From the NCBI RefSeq assembly GCF_012274265.1, contig NZ_JAANYY010000002.1, positions 930,001 to 994,000 of the forward strand: a stretch of DNA of 64,000 bases. Direction: 5' to 3'. Positions 17,634-26,531 of the stretch are shown here, one piece after another (positions within the stretch are counted from its first letter, which is position 1; every line of letters begins with the position of its first letter). The position numbers and the translations under genes are program-made. The notes beneath the pieces were generated by a model, which had not been told where the DNA came from, did no database searches, and saw only the letters and a list, made by a program, of their open reading frames with translations. This DNA comes from Sphingopyxis microcysteis. GTDB lineage: Bacteria > Pseudomonadota > Alphaproteobacteria > Sphingomonadales > Sphingomonadaceae.

Positions 17634-18695
17634 ATGCACGCTATCAGTTTAAAAATCGGACGCCTTTTCGCTGTCACCACTGCCATTCTGTCGGCATGGC
17701 TGCTCACCGCATCGGCGCCGCTGCATGCGCAAAGCGGCGACAGCGGCTTCGATGCCTATGTCCAGTCGCTGTGGCCCAAGGCGCAGGCGCGCGGCGTGTC
17801 GCGGCAGGTGTTCGACCGGGTTACCGCCGGTCTGCGCTACAACCCGCGCGTGGTCGCGCTCGACCGCGACAATCTGGGTAGCCCGCCGACCAACGACACC
17901 CCGATCCCGAATTTCGCGCCCTACAAGGCAAAGCATGTCGATGCGGCGCGGATCGGCGGCGGGCGCCGCGTCCACGACCGCTTGCTGCCCTTGCTGTCGC
18001 GCATCGAAGCACGCACCGGGGTGCCGACGAGCATCATGATCGCGATTTACGGCCACGAGACCGCTTATGGTCAGGTCACGGGCAATTTCGACCTTCCCGA
18101 AGCGCTCGCGACACTGGCCTATGAAGGACGGCGCCGCAGCCTGTTCGAACCCGAGTTCCTCGCGACGCTGGAAATGGTTCAGCGCGGGGTGCCGCGCGAA
18201 GTCTTGAAGGGCAGTTGGGCGGGCGCCTTCGGCTATCCGCAGTTTCTGCCGTCGGTCTATCTGGCGGTCGCCGAGGATGGCGACGGCGACGGACGCGCCA
18301 ATATCTGGTCGAGCGAGGCCGACGCGATCGAATCGATCGGGGCCTATCTGCGCCGCGCCGGCTGGCGCGCCGGGCAGCCGTGGGGCGTCGCGGTAACCGT
18401 ACCAAATGGCTTTGACCGCAATCGTTTTGCCAGCCGCCTGACCCCCACCCGCTGCCCCCGCGTTTTTGCCCGCCACAGCCGCTGGCGCTCGATGGCCGAA
18501 TGGCGCGCCGACGGCATCCAGCCGATCAGCGGGCGCTGGCCCGACGGACAGGTTCAGGCGGTTCTGCTCGAACCCGATGGGCCGGGACGAACCGCCTATT
18601 TGCTGACCGGTAACTATCGTGCGATATTGGACTATAATTGTTCCAATTTTTACGCACTATCAGTGGGGTTGCTGGCGGATGAAATCGATCGGTAG
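17634..18695 (+). CDS. Lytic murein transglycosylase (SLT_2/MltB type)
   Basis: A 353-residue exported enzyme that cleaves the MurNAc-GlcNAc bond of peptidoglycan with formation of 1,6-anhydro-MurNAc. The signal peptide spans about residues 1-33 (ending LHAQS). The SLT_2 domain follows: IMIAIYGHETAYGQ contains the catalytic Glu in the G-x-E-T motif, then NFDLPEALATLAYEGRR, GSWAGAFGYPQFLPS and DGDGRANIWSSEADAIESIGAYL, all hallmarks of MltB-like enzymes. The C-terminal part ends in the usual ILDYNCSNFYALSVGLLADEI. I chose the ATG at 17634 with GGGTGGGAGC upstream; 17619 is also open. Its end overlaps rlpA by 17 bases. Confidence 0.93.
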   Translation: MHAISLKIGRLFAVTTAILSAWLLTASAPLHAQSGDSGFDAYVQSLWPKAQARGVSRQVFDRVTAGLRYNPRVVALDRDNLGSPPTNDTPIPNFAPYKAKHVDAARIGGGRRVHDRLLPLLSRIEARTGVPTSIMIAIYGHETAYGQVTGNFDLPEALATLAYEGRRRSLFEPEFLATLEMVQRGVPREVLKGSWAGAFGYPQFLPSVYLAVAEDGDGDGRANIWSSEADAIESIGAYLRRAGWRAGQPWGVAVTVPNGFDRNRFASRLTPTRCPRVFARHSRWRSMAEWRADGIQPISGRWPDGQVQAVLLEPDGPGRTAYLLTGNYRAILDYNCSNFYALSVGLLADEIDR

Positions 18696-19650
18696 AAAAA
18701 CGGCGCTGATGGCCGGGGCGATGCTGATGCTCGCCGGATGCGGCAGTTTTGGCGGCGAGCGCACGGGCGGTCCAACCGCCAGCCCGACACCGGCCCAATC
18801 CGTCGGCGGCGTGAGCGATACGCCAGTCAAGATCGGCGATCCCTATACGATCGCAGGCACCACCTACACTCCCGCGGATATCGCCGATTATGACGATGTC
18901 GGTTACGCCAGTTGGTATGGCGACGAACTCGCTGGACGGCCGACCGCCAATGGCGAGACGTTCGATCCCGCCGGAATCAGCGCCGCGCACAAGACGTTGC
19001 CGCTGCCGAGCTATGTCGAAGTGACCGCGCTCGACACCGGACGGACAATCCTGGTGCGCATCAACGATCGCGGGCCGATGGTCGGCGACCGGCTGATTGA
19101 CCTGTCGCGCGGCGCCGCCGAACAGCTGGGCCTGACCGACGGCGTATCCGCGGTTCGGGTCCGCCGCACCAACCCGCCCGTCGCCGAGCGGGCGCAACTG
19201 CGCGCAGGCCGCGCGGTTCCAGAGCGGATCGCGACGCCCGACTCATTGCTGTCGATCCTGCGCACCAAGCTCAAAGCGATGCCGGCACCGAAAGCGCCGA
19301 CAGCCGCGCCGCCGGTCGAAGTGCAGCCCGCGGCGCCCATTGCATCGGGAAAAGCGAAGCCCGGCGATGACCGGCTTGCGGTTGAAAAACCAAAGCCTGC
19401 GGCCAAACCCGCAACACCCGCCAAGCCCGTTCCCGCGGTGTCTGGAAAATTCGTCGTCCAGGTTGGCGCTTTCAGCAGCGAAAGCCGCGCCGATGCCGCC
19501 GCAAAGTCAGTGGGCGGCACGGTCAGCAAGGCCGGAAATCTCTGGCGCGTGCGAATGGGCCCCTTTGCGAGCGACGCCGAAGCGCGCACCGCGCTCGGCA
19601 CGGCGAAGGCGAAAGGCTTCCGCGACGCGGTGGTCCAGCGCGATCGCTGA
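18679..19650 (+). CDS. rlpA: RlpA-family septal lytic transglycosylase lipoprotein with SPOR domain
   Basis: A 323-residue lipoprotein. The lipobox MLAGC near residue 20 marks the acylated Cys. The double-psi beta-barrel domain (about 70-165) is seen as GYASWYGDELAGRPTANGE, AAHKTLPLPSYVEVTAL and RTILVRINDRGP, which is the RlpA core with the conserved Asp/His region. A Pro/Ala/Lys-rich linker follows (about 205-250), then a C-terminal SPOR domain (KFVVQVGAFSSESRADAAAK, WRVRMGPFASDAEAR), which binds glycan strands stripped of stem peptides at the division septum. It is translationally coupled to the upstream transglycosylase (17-base overlap) and followed after 10 bases by a D,D-carboxypeptidase, so all three act on peptidoglycan. 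Confidence 0.93.
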   Translation: MKSIGRKTALMAGAMLMLAGCGSFGGERTGGPTASPTPAQSVGGVSDTPVKIGDPYTIAGTTYTPADIADYDDVGYASWYGDELAGRPTANGETFDPAGISAAHKTLPLPSYVEVTALDTGRTILVRINDRGPMVGDRLIDLSRGAAEQLGLTDGVSAVRVRRTNPPVAERAQLRAGRAVPERIATPDSLLSILRTKLKAMPAPKAPTAAPPVEVQPAAPIASGKAKPGDDRLAVEKPKPAAKPATPAKPVPAVSGKFVVQVGAFSSESRADAAAKSVGGTVSKAGNLWRVRMGPFASDAEARTALGTAKAKGFRDAVVQRDR

Positions 19651-19660
19651 CGGGCGCCAC

Positions 19661-20617
19661 GTGCGAGAGACTACAAAGCAAAGCGTCGCGATTTTCGCAG
19701 CCAGCCTACTGGCTTCGGCGACGCCAGCGGTGGCAGCCGACGGGTCGCAACCCAATAGCGCAGCGGCAACGCGCCCCGCCTACATCACGCAGGCGCCGAT
19801 CGTGATGCTCAAGGATCTCGATTCAGGCGAAATATTGTTTTCACGCGGTGCGGAAAAACGCTTCGCGCCCGCGTCGATGGCGAAAGTCATGACAGCCTAT
19901 GTCGTGCTCGACCTGATCAAAAAGGGCGAACTGACGCGCGACAAGCAGTTTACGGTCAGCGAAGCGACCTGGAAGAAATGGCGGGGCAGCAACGGCGGAT
20001 CGACGATGTTTCTTCGCCCGGGCGAAAAAGTCTCCGTCGACGACCTGCTCAAAGGCCTGATCACCGTATCGGGCAACGACGCTGCCGCCGCACTGGCCGT
20101 CGGCATCGATGGCAGCGAGGAAGCTTTCGTAAAAAGAATGAACGCCGTAGCGGTAAAGATTGGTATGGCGTCGAGTAATTTCGGAACGCCAAACGGCTGG
20201 CCTGACGGGGGAGTGACCAAGGTCAGCGCCGCCGATCTCATCACGCTTGCCGACCGGCTGATCCGTGATCATCCCGGGGGCTACACCCGCTATTTTTCAC
20301 TTCCCCGGCTCCAGCACGGTATCTCGCCCGAAGGCAAACCGATCATCCAGGCCAACCGCAATCCCATCCTCGGGCGCGTTCTGGGCGCCGACGGATTGAA
20401 GACCGGCCACACCTCGGAAGCCGGCTATTGCCTGCTGGGATCGGCCAAGCGCGATGGTAGGCGGCTGATCATGGTCGTTGCCGGCCTGCCGAGCGACAAA
20501 GCGCGCCGCGACGAAGCCGAGCGGCTGATGACTTGGGGTTTCGCCATATCGATGGCCACCAACGAAAGCGGCAAGGGCAAAAAGATCACGAGCGGCGGCG
20601 CGCGCGCTGCGCCGTGA
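19661..20617 (+). CDS. D-alanyl-D-alanine carboxypeptidase (PBP5/DacA-like)
   Basis: A 318-residue exported serine peptidase (family S11) that trims the terminal D-Ala from peptidoglycan stem peptides. Signal peptide about 1-22 (ending AVAADG). Active-site motifs visible: SxxK as ASMAKVMTAY, SxN as TVSGNDAAAAL, and KTG as LKTGHTSEAGYCL. Unlike E. coli PBP5 (about 400 residues), it stops soon after the catalytic domain, so it lacks most of the C-terminal beta-rich domain and the amphipathic anchor, and is probably periplasmic. The GTG at 19661 is the only start consistent with the signal peptide. Earlier in-frame codons lie inside rlpA. Confidence 0.92.
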   Translation: MRETTKQSVAIFAASLLASATPAVAADGSQPNSAAATRPAYITQAPIVMLKDLDSGEILFSRGAEKRFAPASMAKVMTAYVVLDLIKKGELTRDKQFTVSEATWKKWRGSNGGSTMFLRPGEKVSVDDLLKGLITVSGNDAAAALAVGIDGSEEAFVKRMNAVAVKIGMASSNFGTPNGWPDGGVTKVSAADLITLADRLIRDHPGGYTRYFSLPRLQHGISPEGKPIIQANRNPILGRVLGADGLKTGHTSEAGYCLLGSAKRDGRRLIMVVAGLPSDKARRDEAERLMTWGFAISMATNESGKGKKITSGGARAAP

Positions 20618-20692
20618 TGACAAACGCCGTGCTGGCGGCTACCGCCGTGCAATGCACGCGCGCTTCCCATTCGATCCTCGTCGGCTTTCAGC

Positions 20693-21313
20693 ATGACACG
20701 CGGGCGCTTTATCACGCTTGAAGGCGGCGAGGGGGTCGGCAAGTCGACGCAAATCGCCGCACTGGCCGAGGCGATTAGGGCGCGCGGCCTCGACGTCGTG
20801 GCAACGCGCGAACCCGGCGGCAGCGCGGGTGCCGAAGCGATCCGTTCGCTGTTGATGGAAGGCAGCGACGACCGCTGGGATGCGCGCAGCGAAGCCCTGC
20901 TGTTCGCCGCGGCGCGCGCCGACCATGTCGCGCGGACGATCCGTCCGGCCCTGGCCCGCGGCGCGTGGGTGCTGTGTGACCGCTTTGTCGATTCGAGCCG
21001 CGCCTATCAGGGCGGCGGCGGCGGCCTGACCGACGCCGACATATTGGCGCTGCACGGTGTCGGATCCGAGGGGTTGATGCCCGACCGCACGTTCCTGCTC
21101 ACCGTCAGCCCCGCCGAGGCCGCGCGCCGCCTGACGGTCCGTGGCGGCAGCGACCGCATGGGGAGCAAGCCCGCCGAATATCAGGCGCGCCTCGCCGAGC
21201 GCTTCGTCGAAATGGCTGGGGCCGAGCCCCAACGCTGGCGGATCGTCGATGCCGATGCCCCCGCCGAACGGGTCACCGCGGCGATCCTCGCGGGGCTGAC
21301 CGAATGGCTATGA
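20693..21313 (+). CDS. tmk: Thymidylate kinase
   Basis: A 206-residue dTMP kinase that makes dTDP for DNA synthesis. Seen: the P-loop FITLEGGEGVGKSTQ (residues 7-21), the EPGGSAGAEAIR dTMP-binding motif, LCDRFVDSSRAYQGGGGGL (the DR-Y motif and lid region), and ending in a helix. It overlaps holB by 10 bases, and the tmk-holB-metG-tatD order is widely conserved in alphaproteobacteria. A 75-base space without a clear terminator separates it from the carboxypeptidase gene, so read-through is possible. Confidence 0.96.
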   Translation: MTRGRFITLEGGEGVGKSTQIAALAEAIRARGLDVVATREPGGSAGAEAIRSLLMEGSDDRWDARSEALLFAAARADHVARTIRPALARGAWVLCDRFVDSSRAYQGGGGGLTDADILALHGVGSEGLMPDRTFLLTVSPAEAARRLTVRGGSDRMGSKPAEYQARLAERFVEMAGAEPQRWRIVDADAPAERVTAAILAGLTEWL

Positions 21314-22290
21314 TCGGTCATCAGGAAGCCGAAGCCGCCTTTCTCGAAGGCTGGCAGGGCGGCAGGCTGCATCACGCCTGGCTGCTCGCCGGGCCGCAGG
21401 GAATGGGGAAGGGGGCTTTTGCCGCCCGCGTCGCACGCTTCCTCGTCACCCACGGCAGCGGCGGCGACGGCCAAGCGATTGGGCTCGATGATCCGGGGGA
21501 CAGCGCCGCGGGGCGACTGGTCGAGGCGGGCAATCATCCCGAAATCCTGCACCTGACGCGCCAGCTGAAAGACAAGAGCAAGGATCTCGCGCGCAACGTC
21601 ACGATCGATCAGGTGCGGACCATGATCCGCCGCCTGCATCTGTCGCTGTCGCTGGGCGACTGGCGCGTGATCATCGTCGACGCGATCGACGATCTGGAAA
21701 CCGACGCCGCCAATGCGCTGCTCAAGACGCTGGAGGAACCGCCGGCAAAAACGCTGTTCCTGCTCGTCAGCCACTCACCGGGACGTTTATTGCCGACGAT
21801 CCGGTCGCGGTGCAGAACGCTGCGTTTTCAACCCGTTGAGCGTGACGTCATGACTGCATGGCTGCATGATCTGCGTCCGATGCTCGATGTCGCCGAGGTG
21901 CGCGCGATCGTCGCCGCATCGGGCGGGGTGCCGGGCAAGGCGCTGGCGCTGATCGACAGCGATGTCGCCGCGATGGAGAAAAAGCTGCTTGCGATCGCCG
22001 CGACCGGCGACCCCGAAAACCGGTTGCGCGAGGCGCTGGCGCGCGAGGTCGGCGGCACGAGCAATCGCCCCCGGCTCGAACTGGTGATCGACATCGTCCC
22101 CGGGCTGCTCGCGCGGCTGGCGCGCGAACGGTCAGTAGCCGAGATCGCTCCCATCTTGGCGCAATGGGACCGCATCCAACGCACGGTTCGCGATGCGATC
22201 CGCGGCTCCTATGACGGCACGATGGTCGGGTTCGAAATCGGCAACTGCCTTGCTGAACTGGCGCCGCGTTCGACGCAACCGGCACGCTGA
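21304..22290 (+). CDS. holB: DNA polymerase III subunit delta-prime
   Basis: A 328-residue clamp-loader subunit. The AAA+ fold is seen: HHAWLLAGPQGMGKGAFAARVARFL (a P-loop-like motif), VRTMIRRLHLSLSLGDWRVIIVDAIDDLETDAANALLKTLEEPP (Walker B region and the LLKxLEEPP signature), and LLPTIRSRCRTLRFQP, in which the SRC sensor-1 motif is conserved. The zinc-binding Cys set of the E. coli protein is absent, as in many alphaproteobacterial versions. It starts inside the end of tmk and precedes metG by 38 bases. Confidence 0.95.
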   Translation: MAMIGHQEAEAAFLEGWQGGRLHHAWLLAGPQGMGKGAFAARVARFLVTHGSGGDGQAIGLDDPGDSAAGRLVEAGNHPEILHLTRQLKDKSKDLARNVTIDQVRTMIRRLHLSLSLGDWRVIIVDAIDDLETDAANALLKTLEEPPAKTLFLLVSHSPGRLLPTIRSRCRTLRFQPVERDVMTAWLHDLRPMLDVAEVRAIVAASGGVPGKALALIDSDVAAMEKKLLAIAATGDPENRLREALAREVGGTSNRPRLELVIDIVPGLLARLARERSVAEIAPILAQWDRIQRTVRDAIRGSYDGTMVGFEIGNCLAELAPRSTQPAR

Positions 22291-22328
22291 CGCTTTCCCT
22301 CGCGCGCGCCAGCGGCTAAGGCGCGGCC

Positions 22329-23906
22329 ATGTCCGAAAACAGCGCCCCTTTCTACATCACCACCGCGATCAGCTACCCCAATGGCCGTCCGCATATCGGC
22401 CACGCCTATGAAGCGATTGCCACCGACGTGATGGCGCGGTTCCAGCGCGCCAAGGGCCGCGACGTGCGGCTGATCACCGGCACCGACGAACATGGGCTGA
22501 AAATGTTCCAGACGGCGCGTGACCAGGGCCGTGAAACGATCGACCTCGCTGATGAAATGTCATCTTATTTCCGTGAGATGTATGCCAAGCTGAATATCAG
22601 CTATGACAATTTCATGCGCACGTCCGACCCAGCGCATCATGCCGCATCGCAAGCGATCTGGCGCGCGATGGAAGCCAATGGCGATCTTTATCTCGACCGC
22701 TATGAGGGCTGGTATTCGGTTCGCGACGAAGCCTTCTACGACGAGAGCGAGCTGGTCGACGGGGAAGGGGATGTCCGCTTGTCGCCGCAAGGCACCCCCG
22801 TTGAGTGGACGGTCGAAGAAAGCTGGTTCTTCCGCCTGTCGAACTATCAGGACAAATTGCTCGCGCTGTACAACGAGCAGCCCGATTTCATCCGCCCCGA
22901 AAGCCGCCGCAACGAAGTGATGCGCTTCGTCGAAGGCGGGCTCAAGGATCTCAGCGTCTCGCGCACCAGCTTCGACTGGGGCGTTCCGGTTCCGGGATCA
23001 CCCGGGCATGTGATGTATGTGTGGGTCGACGCGCTCACCACCTATCTTTCGGGGCTGGGTTATCCCGATCTCGATGGTGATTTCGGAAAATTCTGGCCCG
23101 CCAATATCCACATGATCGGCAAGGATATCGTCCGTTTTCACGCGGTTTACTGGCCGGCTTTCCTGATGAGCGCAGGCCTGCCGCTGCCCAAACAGGTGTT
23201 CGGCCACGGCTTCCTGCTGAACCGCGGCGAAAAGATGTCCAAGTCGCTGGGCAATGTCGTCGACCCGATGACGCTCGCCGACACCTTCGGGGTCGATCCG
23301 CTGCGCTATTATCTGCTGCGCGAAGTCAGCTTTGGACAGGACGGTACCTATTCGGCCGAGGCAATCGTGCGCACTGCGAACGCCGATCTGGCAAACAGCT
23401 TTGGCAATCTGGCGCAGCGCAGCTTATCGATGATTTTCAAGAACTTGAACGGCATTTTGACTGCTGATTACTCGTCGCACGAGGATGATCGCGCACTGCT
23501 GTCGATCGTGAACGATGCTTGTCGCAACCTCTTGCCGCGAGAATTTGAACAACTCGCGTTCTCGGTGGGAATTGAGGAGTGGCTTCGTGCCGTGTTCGCC
23601 TGCAATCAATATGTCGATGCCCAAGCCCCGTGGGCGCTCCGCAAGACCGACCCCGACCGGATGCGCGCAGTGCTGATGACATTGTTTCAAGTCGTCCGTA
23701 CGCTCGCGATTGCGATCCGACCGGTAGTGCCTAGTGCAGCCGACACCCTACTCGACCAGATGGGAATCAGCGAAGATGAGCGCAATTTCGCAGCGTTGAC
23801 TGATGGCGATTGGTTCGTGAACTTAGCTGCTCGCGGATTTGTCGTTGGCCAGCCGACCCCCCTCTTCCCCCGCCTCGACGTGCCGGAAGGGGAAGGGGAG
23901 GCGTGA
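22329..23906 (+). CDS. metG: Methionine-tRNA ligase
   Basis: A 525-residue class I synthetase. The HIGH motif is residues 22-25 (NGRPHIGHAYEA), and the KMSKS loop is residues 302-306 (GEKMSKSLGN). The zinc-knuckle cysteines are not visible in the connective domain, and there is no C-terminal Trbp111-like tRNA-binding domain, so this is the compact form. The part encoding the anticodon-binding region (roughly 23420-23880) is clearly poorer in GC than the first two thirds (about 52-53% in sampled 60-base lines against about 65%). The stop codon overlaps the tatD start as TGATG. Confidence 0.96.
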   Translation: MSENSAPFYITTAISYPNGRPHIGHAYEAIATDVMARFQRAKGRDVRLITGTDEHGLKMFQTARDQGRETIDLADEMSSYFREMYAKLNISYDNFMRTSDPAHHAASQAIWRAMEANGDLYLDRYEGWYSVRDEAFYDESELVDGEGDVRLSPQGTPVEWTVEESWFFRLSNYQDKLLALYNEQPDFIRPESRRNEVMRFVEGGLKDLSVSRTSFDWGVPVPGSPGHVMYVWVDALTTYLSGLGYPDLDGDFGKFWPANIHMIGKDIVRFHAVYWPAFLMSAGLPLPKQVFGHGFLLNRGEKMSKSLGNVVDPMTLADTFGVDPLRYYLLREVSFGQDGTYSAEAIVRTANADLANSFGNLAQRSLSMIFKNLNGILTADYSSHEDDRALLSIVNDACRNLLPREFEQLAFSVGIEEWLRAVFACNQYVDAQAPWALRKTDPDRMRAVLMTLFQVVRTLAIAIRPVVPSAADTLLDQMGISEDERNFAALTDGDWFVNLAARGFVVGQPTPLFPRLDVPEGEGEA

Positions 23907-24682
23907 TGCTCGTCGATTCGCATTGTCACCTCAATTACAAGGGGCTCGCCGAACAGCAGGGCGAGGTGCTCGACCGCGCTCGCGCGCGCGGCGTGACGGC
24001 GATGCTCAACATCGCGACGCGCGAGAGCGAATGGGCCGATGTCCTGGCGGCGGCCGAGGCCAATCCGGACGTGTGGGCCAGTGTCGGCATCCACCCGCAC
24101 GACGCTGATCATCATCCCGATGTCGATACCGCCAAGCTGATCGAGCGTGCCGCGCACCCGCGCGTGGTTGGCATCGGCGAGACCGGCCTCGACTATTATT
24201 ACGACAAAAGCGACCGCGTCCGGCAGCAGGACAGCTTCCGCCGCCACATCCACGCGTCGCAGGCAACCGGGCTGCCGATCATCGTCCATACCCGTGACGC
24301 CGAAGCGGACACGCTGGCGCTGCTGGGCGAAGAGATGGGCAGGGCGGCGTTTACCGGCGTGATCCATTGCTTCACTGCGAGTGACGATTTCGCGCGCAGG
24401 GCGCTCGAACTGGGATTGTTCATTTCGATCTCGGGCATCGTGACGTTCAAGAATGCCGCCGATCTGCAGGCGACCGTCAAATGGCTGCCGCAGGACCGGC
24501 TGCTGATCGAAACCGACTCCCCTTTCCTCGCCCCCGTCCCGCACCGCGGCAAGACCGGCGAACCCGCCTTTGTTGCCGATACGCTGGCGTTTCTGGCGAC
24601 GCTGCGGGGCGAGGATCAGGAGGTGCTGGCCGCGGCAACCAGCGCCAATTTTTACAAGCTTTTCAAAAAGGCGGCGCCGTGA
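23906..24682 (+). CDS. tatD: TatD-family metal-dependent deoxyribonuclease
   Basis: A 258-residue amidohydrolase-fold enzyme. The metal ligands and signatures of the family are all present: DSHCHLNYKGL at the start, GIGETGLDYYYDKS, PIIVHTRDAEADTLALL, GVIHCFTASDDFA and ETDSPFLAPVPHRGK. TatD proteins have 3'-5' exonuclease activity on DNA (and RNA), linked to repair, and are not needed for Tat export. The start overlaps the metG stop by one base, showing translational coupling. A longer in-frame start at 23810 lies inside metG and is rejected. Confidence 0.95.
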   Translation: MLVDSHCHLNYKGLAEQQGEVLDRARARGVTAMLNIATRESEWADVLAAAEANPDVWASVGIHPHDADHHPDVDTAKLIERAAHPRVVGIGETGLDYYYDKSDRVRQQDSFRRHIHASQATGLPIIVHTRDAEADTLALLGEEMGRAAFTGVIHCFTASDDFARRALELGLFISISGIVTFKNAADLQATVKWLPQDRLLIETDSPFLAPVPHRGKTGEPAFVADTLAFLATLRGEDQEVLAAATSANFYKLFKKAAP

Positions 24683-24695
24683 CGTCAAGCGCGCT

Positions 24696-25460
24696 ATGAA
24701 GGTTCGCATCCTGGGCTGCGGAACGTCGTCAGGCGTACCGCGGATCGGCAACGACTGGGGACAATGCGACCCCGACAATCCGCGCAACCTGCGCAGCCGC
24801 GCATCGATCCTGATCTCGCTCGGCGGTTTTCGCCTGCTGGTCGACAGCAGCCCCGACATGCGGCTCCAGCTGCTCGATGCCAAGGTCGGCGTCATCGACG
24901 GCATCATCTGGACGCATGAGCATGCCGACCATTGCCATGGTCTCGACGATCTGCGCCAGATCATGCACCTGCGCGGGTCGCAGGTGCCCGCCTATGCGCG
25001 CGGCCATGTGCTCGACACGCTCAAATGGCGCTTCACTTACGCCTTTGCAGGAAACGCCGGCTATCCGGCCTTGGTCGATCCGATCGATCTGCTGGATCAC
25101 CAGTCGATCGGTCCCATCGAGGTGTCGGCGATCGAAATGCCGCACGGGCCGATCAAGGCGAGCGGACTGGTCTTTAGCGATGGTGTCCACAAAATTGGAT
25201 ATGCCACTGATTTTTCGAAATTTAACGACGAGATGGTCGACTTTTTCCAGGGTGTCGATCTGTTCGTAATCGATGCGCTGCGCCGCTATCCACACCCGAC
25301 GCATCCGCATCTGGCGATGACGCTCGCGGCGCTCGAAAAATGCGGCAATCCGCGCGCGATCATCACTCATATGGACAATACGATGGATTATGACGATCTG
25401 GCGGGCGAATTGCCGCCGGGGGTCGAGCCAGGCTATGACGGGCTGGAGGTGCAGCTATGA
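24696..25460 (+). CDS. MBL-fold metallo-hydrolase, PhnP-like
   Basis: A 254-residue cytosolic metallo-beta-lactamase-fold protein. The N-terminus MKVRILGCGTSSGVPRIG and the cluster WTHEHADHCHGLDDLR (HxHxDH) match the PhnP/phosphodiesterase-like group; later ligands are in EMPHGPIKASGLVF, YATDFSKF and ITHMDNTMDYDDL. This gene regularly follows tatD in alphaproteobacteria, and its true substrate is not established there. No phn operon is present, so a phosphonate role is unlikely. It follows tatD by 13 bases and overlaps the next small gene by 4 bases (ATGA). Confidence 0.88.
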   Translation: MKVRILGCGTSSGVPRIGNDWGQCDPDNPRNLRSRASILISLGGFRLLVDSSPDMRLQLLDAKVGVIDGIIWTHEHADHCHGLDDLRQIMHLRGSQVPAYARGHVLDTLKWRFTYAFAGNAGYPALVDPIDLLDHQSIGPIEVSAIEMPHGPIKASGLVFSDGVHKIGYATDFSKFNDEMVDFFQGVDLFVIDALRRYPHPTHPHLAMTLAALEKCGNPRAIITHMDNTMDYDDLAGELPPGVEPGYDGLEVQL

Positions 25461-25633
25461 GCGGTGACACGGGCGTACAGCTGATCTGGTTCGTCGGGGC
25501 GTTCGCGCTGGTGATCAGCTCGCTGGTCGCGCGGCGCTTGCCAATGACCGACTGGGTCAAAATGGCGCTGGCGTGGGTAGCGATTTTCGCTTTGGTCTTT
25601 CTGGTCATTCGGACGTGGCAGCTCGTCACATGA
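25457..25633 (+). CDS. 58-residue protein with two membrane helices
   Basis: This short gene starts at the ATG overlapping the MBL stop (ATGA). Residues about 8-24 (LIWFVGAFALVISSLVA) and 36-53 (MALAWVAIFALVFLVIRTW) are two membrane helices joined by the basic loop RRLPMTDWVK. The pattern is very like the N-terminal anchor of TIGR02281-type (clan AA) membrane aspartic proteases, but no protease domain follows: the frame ends at a TGA and the next 120 bases are non-coding. It may be a relic anchor or an independent small membrane protein. Translational coupling to the MBL gene argues that it is expressed. Confidence 0.7.
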   Translation: MSGDTGVQLIWFVGAFALVISSLVARRLPMTDWVKMALAWVAIFALVFLVIRTWQLVT

Positions 25634-25666
25634 TCGGTAGCGAATAGGCGGCCTGACGATTGCCCG

Positions 25667-25700
25667 GAAAGCTGCCTGATTCCAACGGCAGGGGGCTTTC
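25667..25700 (+). terminator. Possible terminator of the tmk-holB-metG-tatD group
   Basis: GAAAGCTGCC (25667-25676) can pair with GGCA (25687-25690) and GCTTTC (25695-25700), with four unpaired G residues on one side. There is no T-run, so this is weak. It lies 34 bases after the small membrane protein gene and before mazG. Confidence 0.3.
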
Positions 25701-25754
25701 TGGCCCCACCATATCGATGTAGATTTAACATAATATATATTATCGGATAATTGC

Positions 25755-26531
25755 ATGCCTGACACGTCGCTCCACTCCCCCATCGATCGCCTGCTGGCCG
25801 TGATGGCCAAATTGCGTGATCCCGATGGTGGATGCGAATGGGATCTTGCGCAGAGTTTCGCGACGATCGCACCCTACACGATCGAAGAGGCCTATGAAGT
25901 CGCCGATGCCATCGCTGGCGGCGATCCTGCCGCGATTTGCGACGAGCTTGGCGATTTGCTCCTCCAGGTTGTGTTCCACAGCCAGATTGCCGCCGATGCA
26001 GGCTTGTTCAACTTCAACGACGTCGCCACCGCGATCGGCGACAAGATGGAGCGGCGCCACCCGCATATCTTTGGTGACGGCAAGACGGAAAACGTCCGCC
26101 AGCAATGGGAACAAATCAAGGCCGACGAGCGCGCAGCCGACGGCCCGAAGGGCGCCCTGTCGGGCGTGGCGCTGTCGCTTCCGGCACTCCTGCGCGCCCA
26201 AAAGCTCCAGTCGCGCGCTGCCCGCGTCGGTTTCGACTGGCCCGATGCCGAAGGACCGCGCGCCAAGATTGCCGAAGAATTGGAGGAGGTCGCGACCGCC
26301 TCCGACGATGCCGCGCGCCACGAGGAGGTCGGCGACCTGCTGTTCGCCGTCGTCAATTATGCAAGCCATCTGGGCGTCGATGCCGAAACGGCGCTGCGCG
26401 ATGCCAACGCGAAATTCGCGCGCCGCTTTGCCGCCATGGAAGATCGCGCCGGCGGCAGCCTGGCCGGGCTGTCGCTCGACGTGCAGGAAGCCCATTGGCA
26501 GGCGGTCAAGGCGTCGGAGCGTCGTCCGTAG
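25755..26531 (+). CDS. mazG: Nucleoside triphosphate pyrophosphohydrolase MazG
   Basis: A 258-residue all-alpha NTP pyrophosphohydrolase that removes non-canonical or excess NTPs by cutting them to NMP and pyrophosphate. It has the expected two MazG repeats. The first shows CEWDLAQSFATIAPYTIEEAYE and DELGDLLLQVVFHSQI, the second KIAEELEEVATA and HEEVGDLLFAVVNYASH, each with the EExxE...ExxD metal-binding pattern. The 3' end overlaps the convergent hflX gene by 26 bases. Upstream is AT-rich (about 25720-25750), a likely promoter region. Confidence 0.95.
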   Translation: MPDTSLHSPIDRLLAVMAKLRDPDGGCEWDLAQSFATIAPYTIEEAYEVADAIAGGDPAAICDELGDLLLQVVFHSQIAADAGLFNFNDVATAIGDKMERRHPHIFGDGKTENVRQQWEQIKADERAADGPKGALSGVALSLPALLRAQKLQSRAARVGFDWPDAEGPRAKIAEELEEVATASDDAARHEEVGDLLFAVVNYASHLGVDAETALRDANAKFARRFAAMEDRAGGSLAGLSLDVQEAHWQAVKASERRP

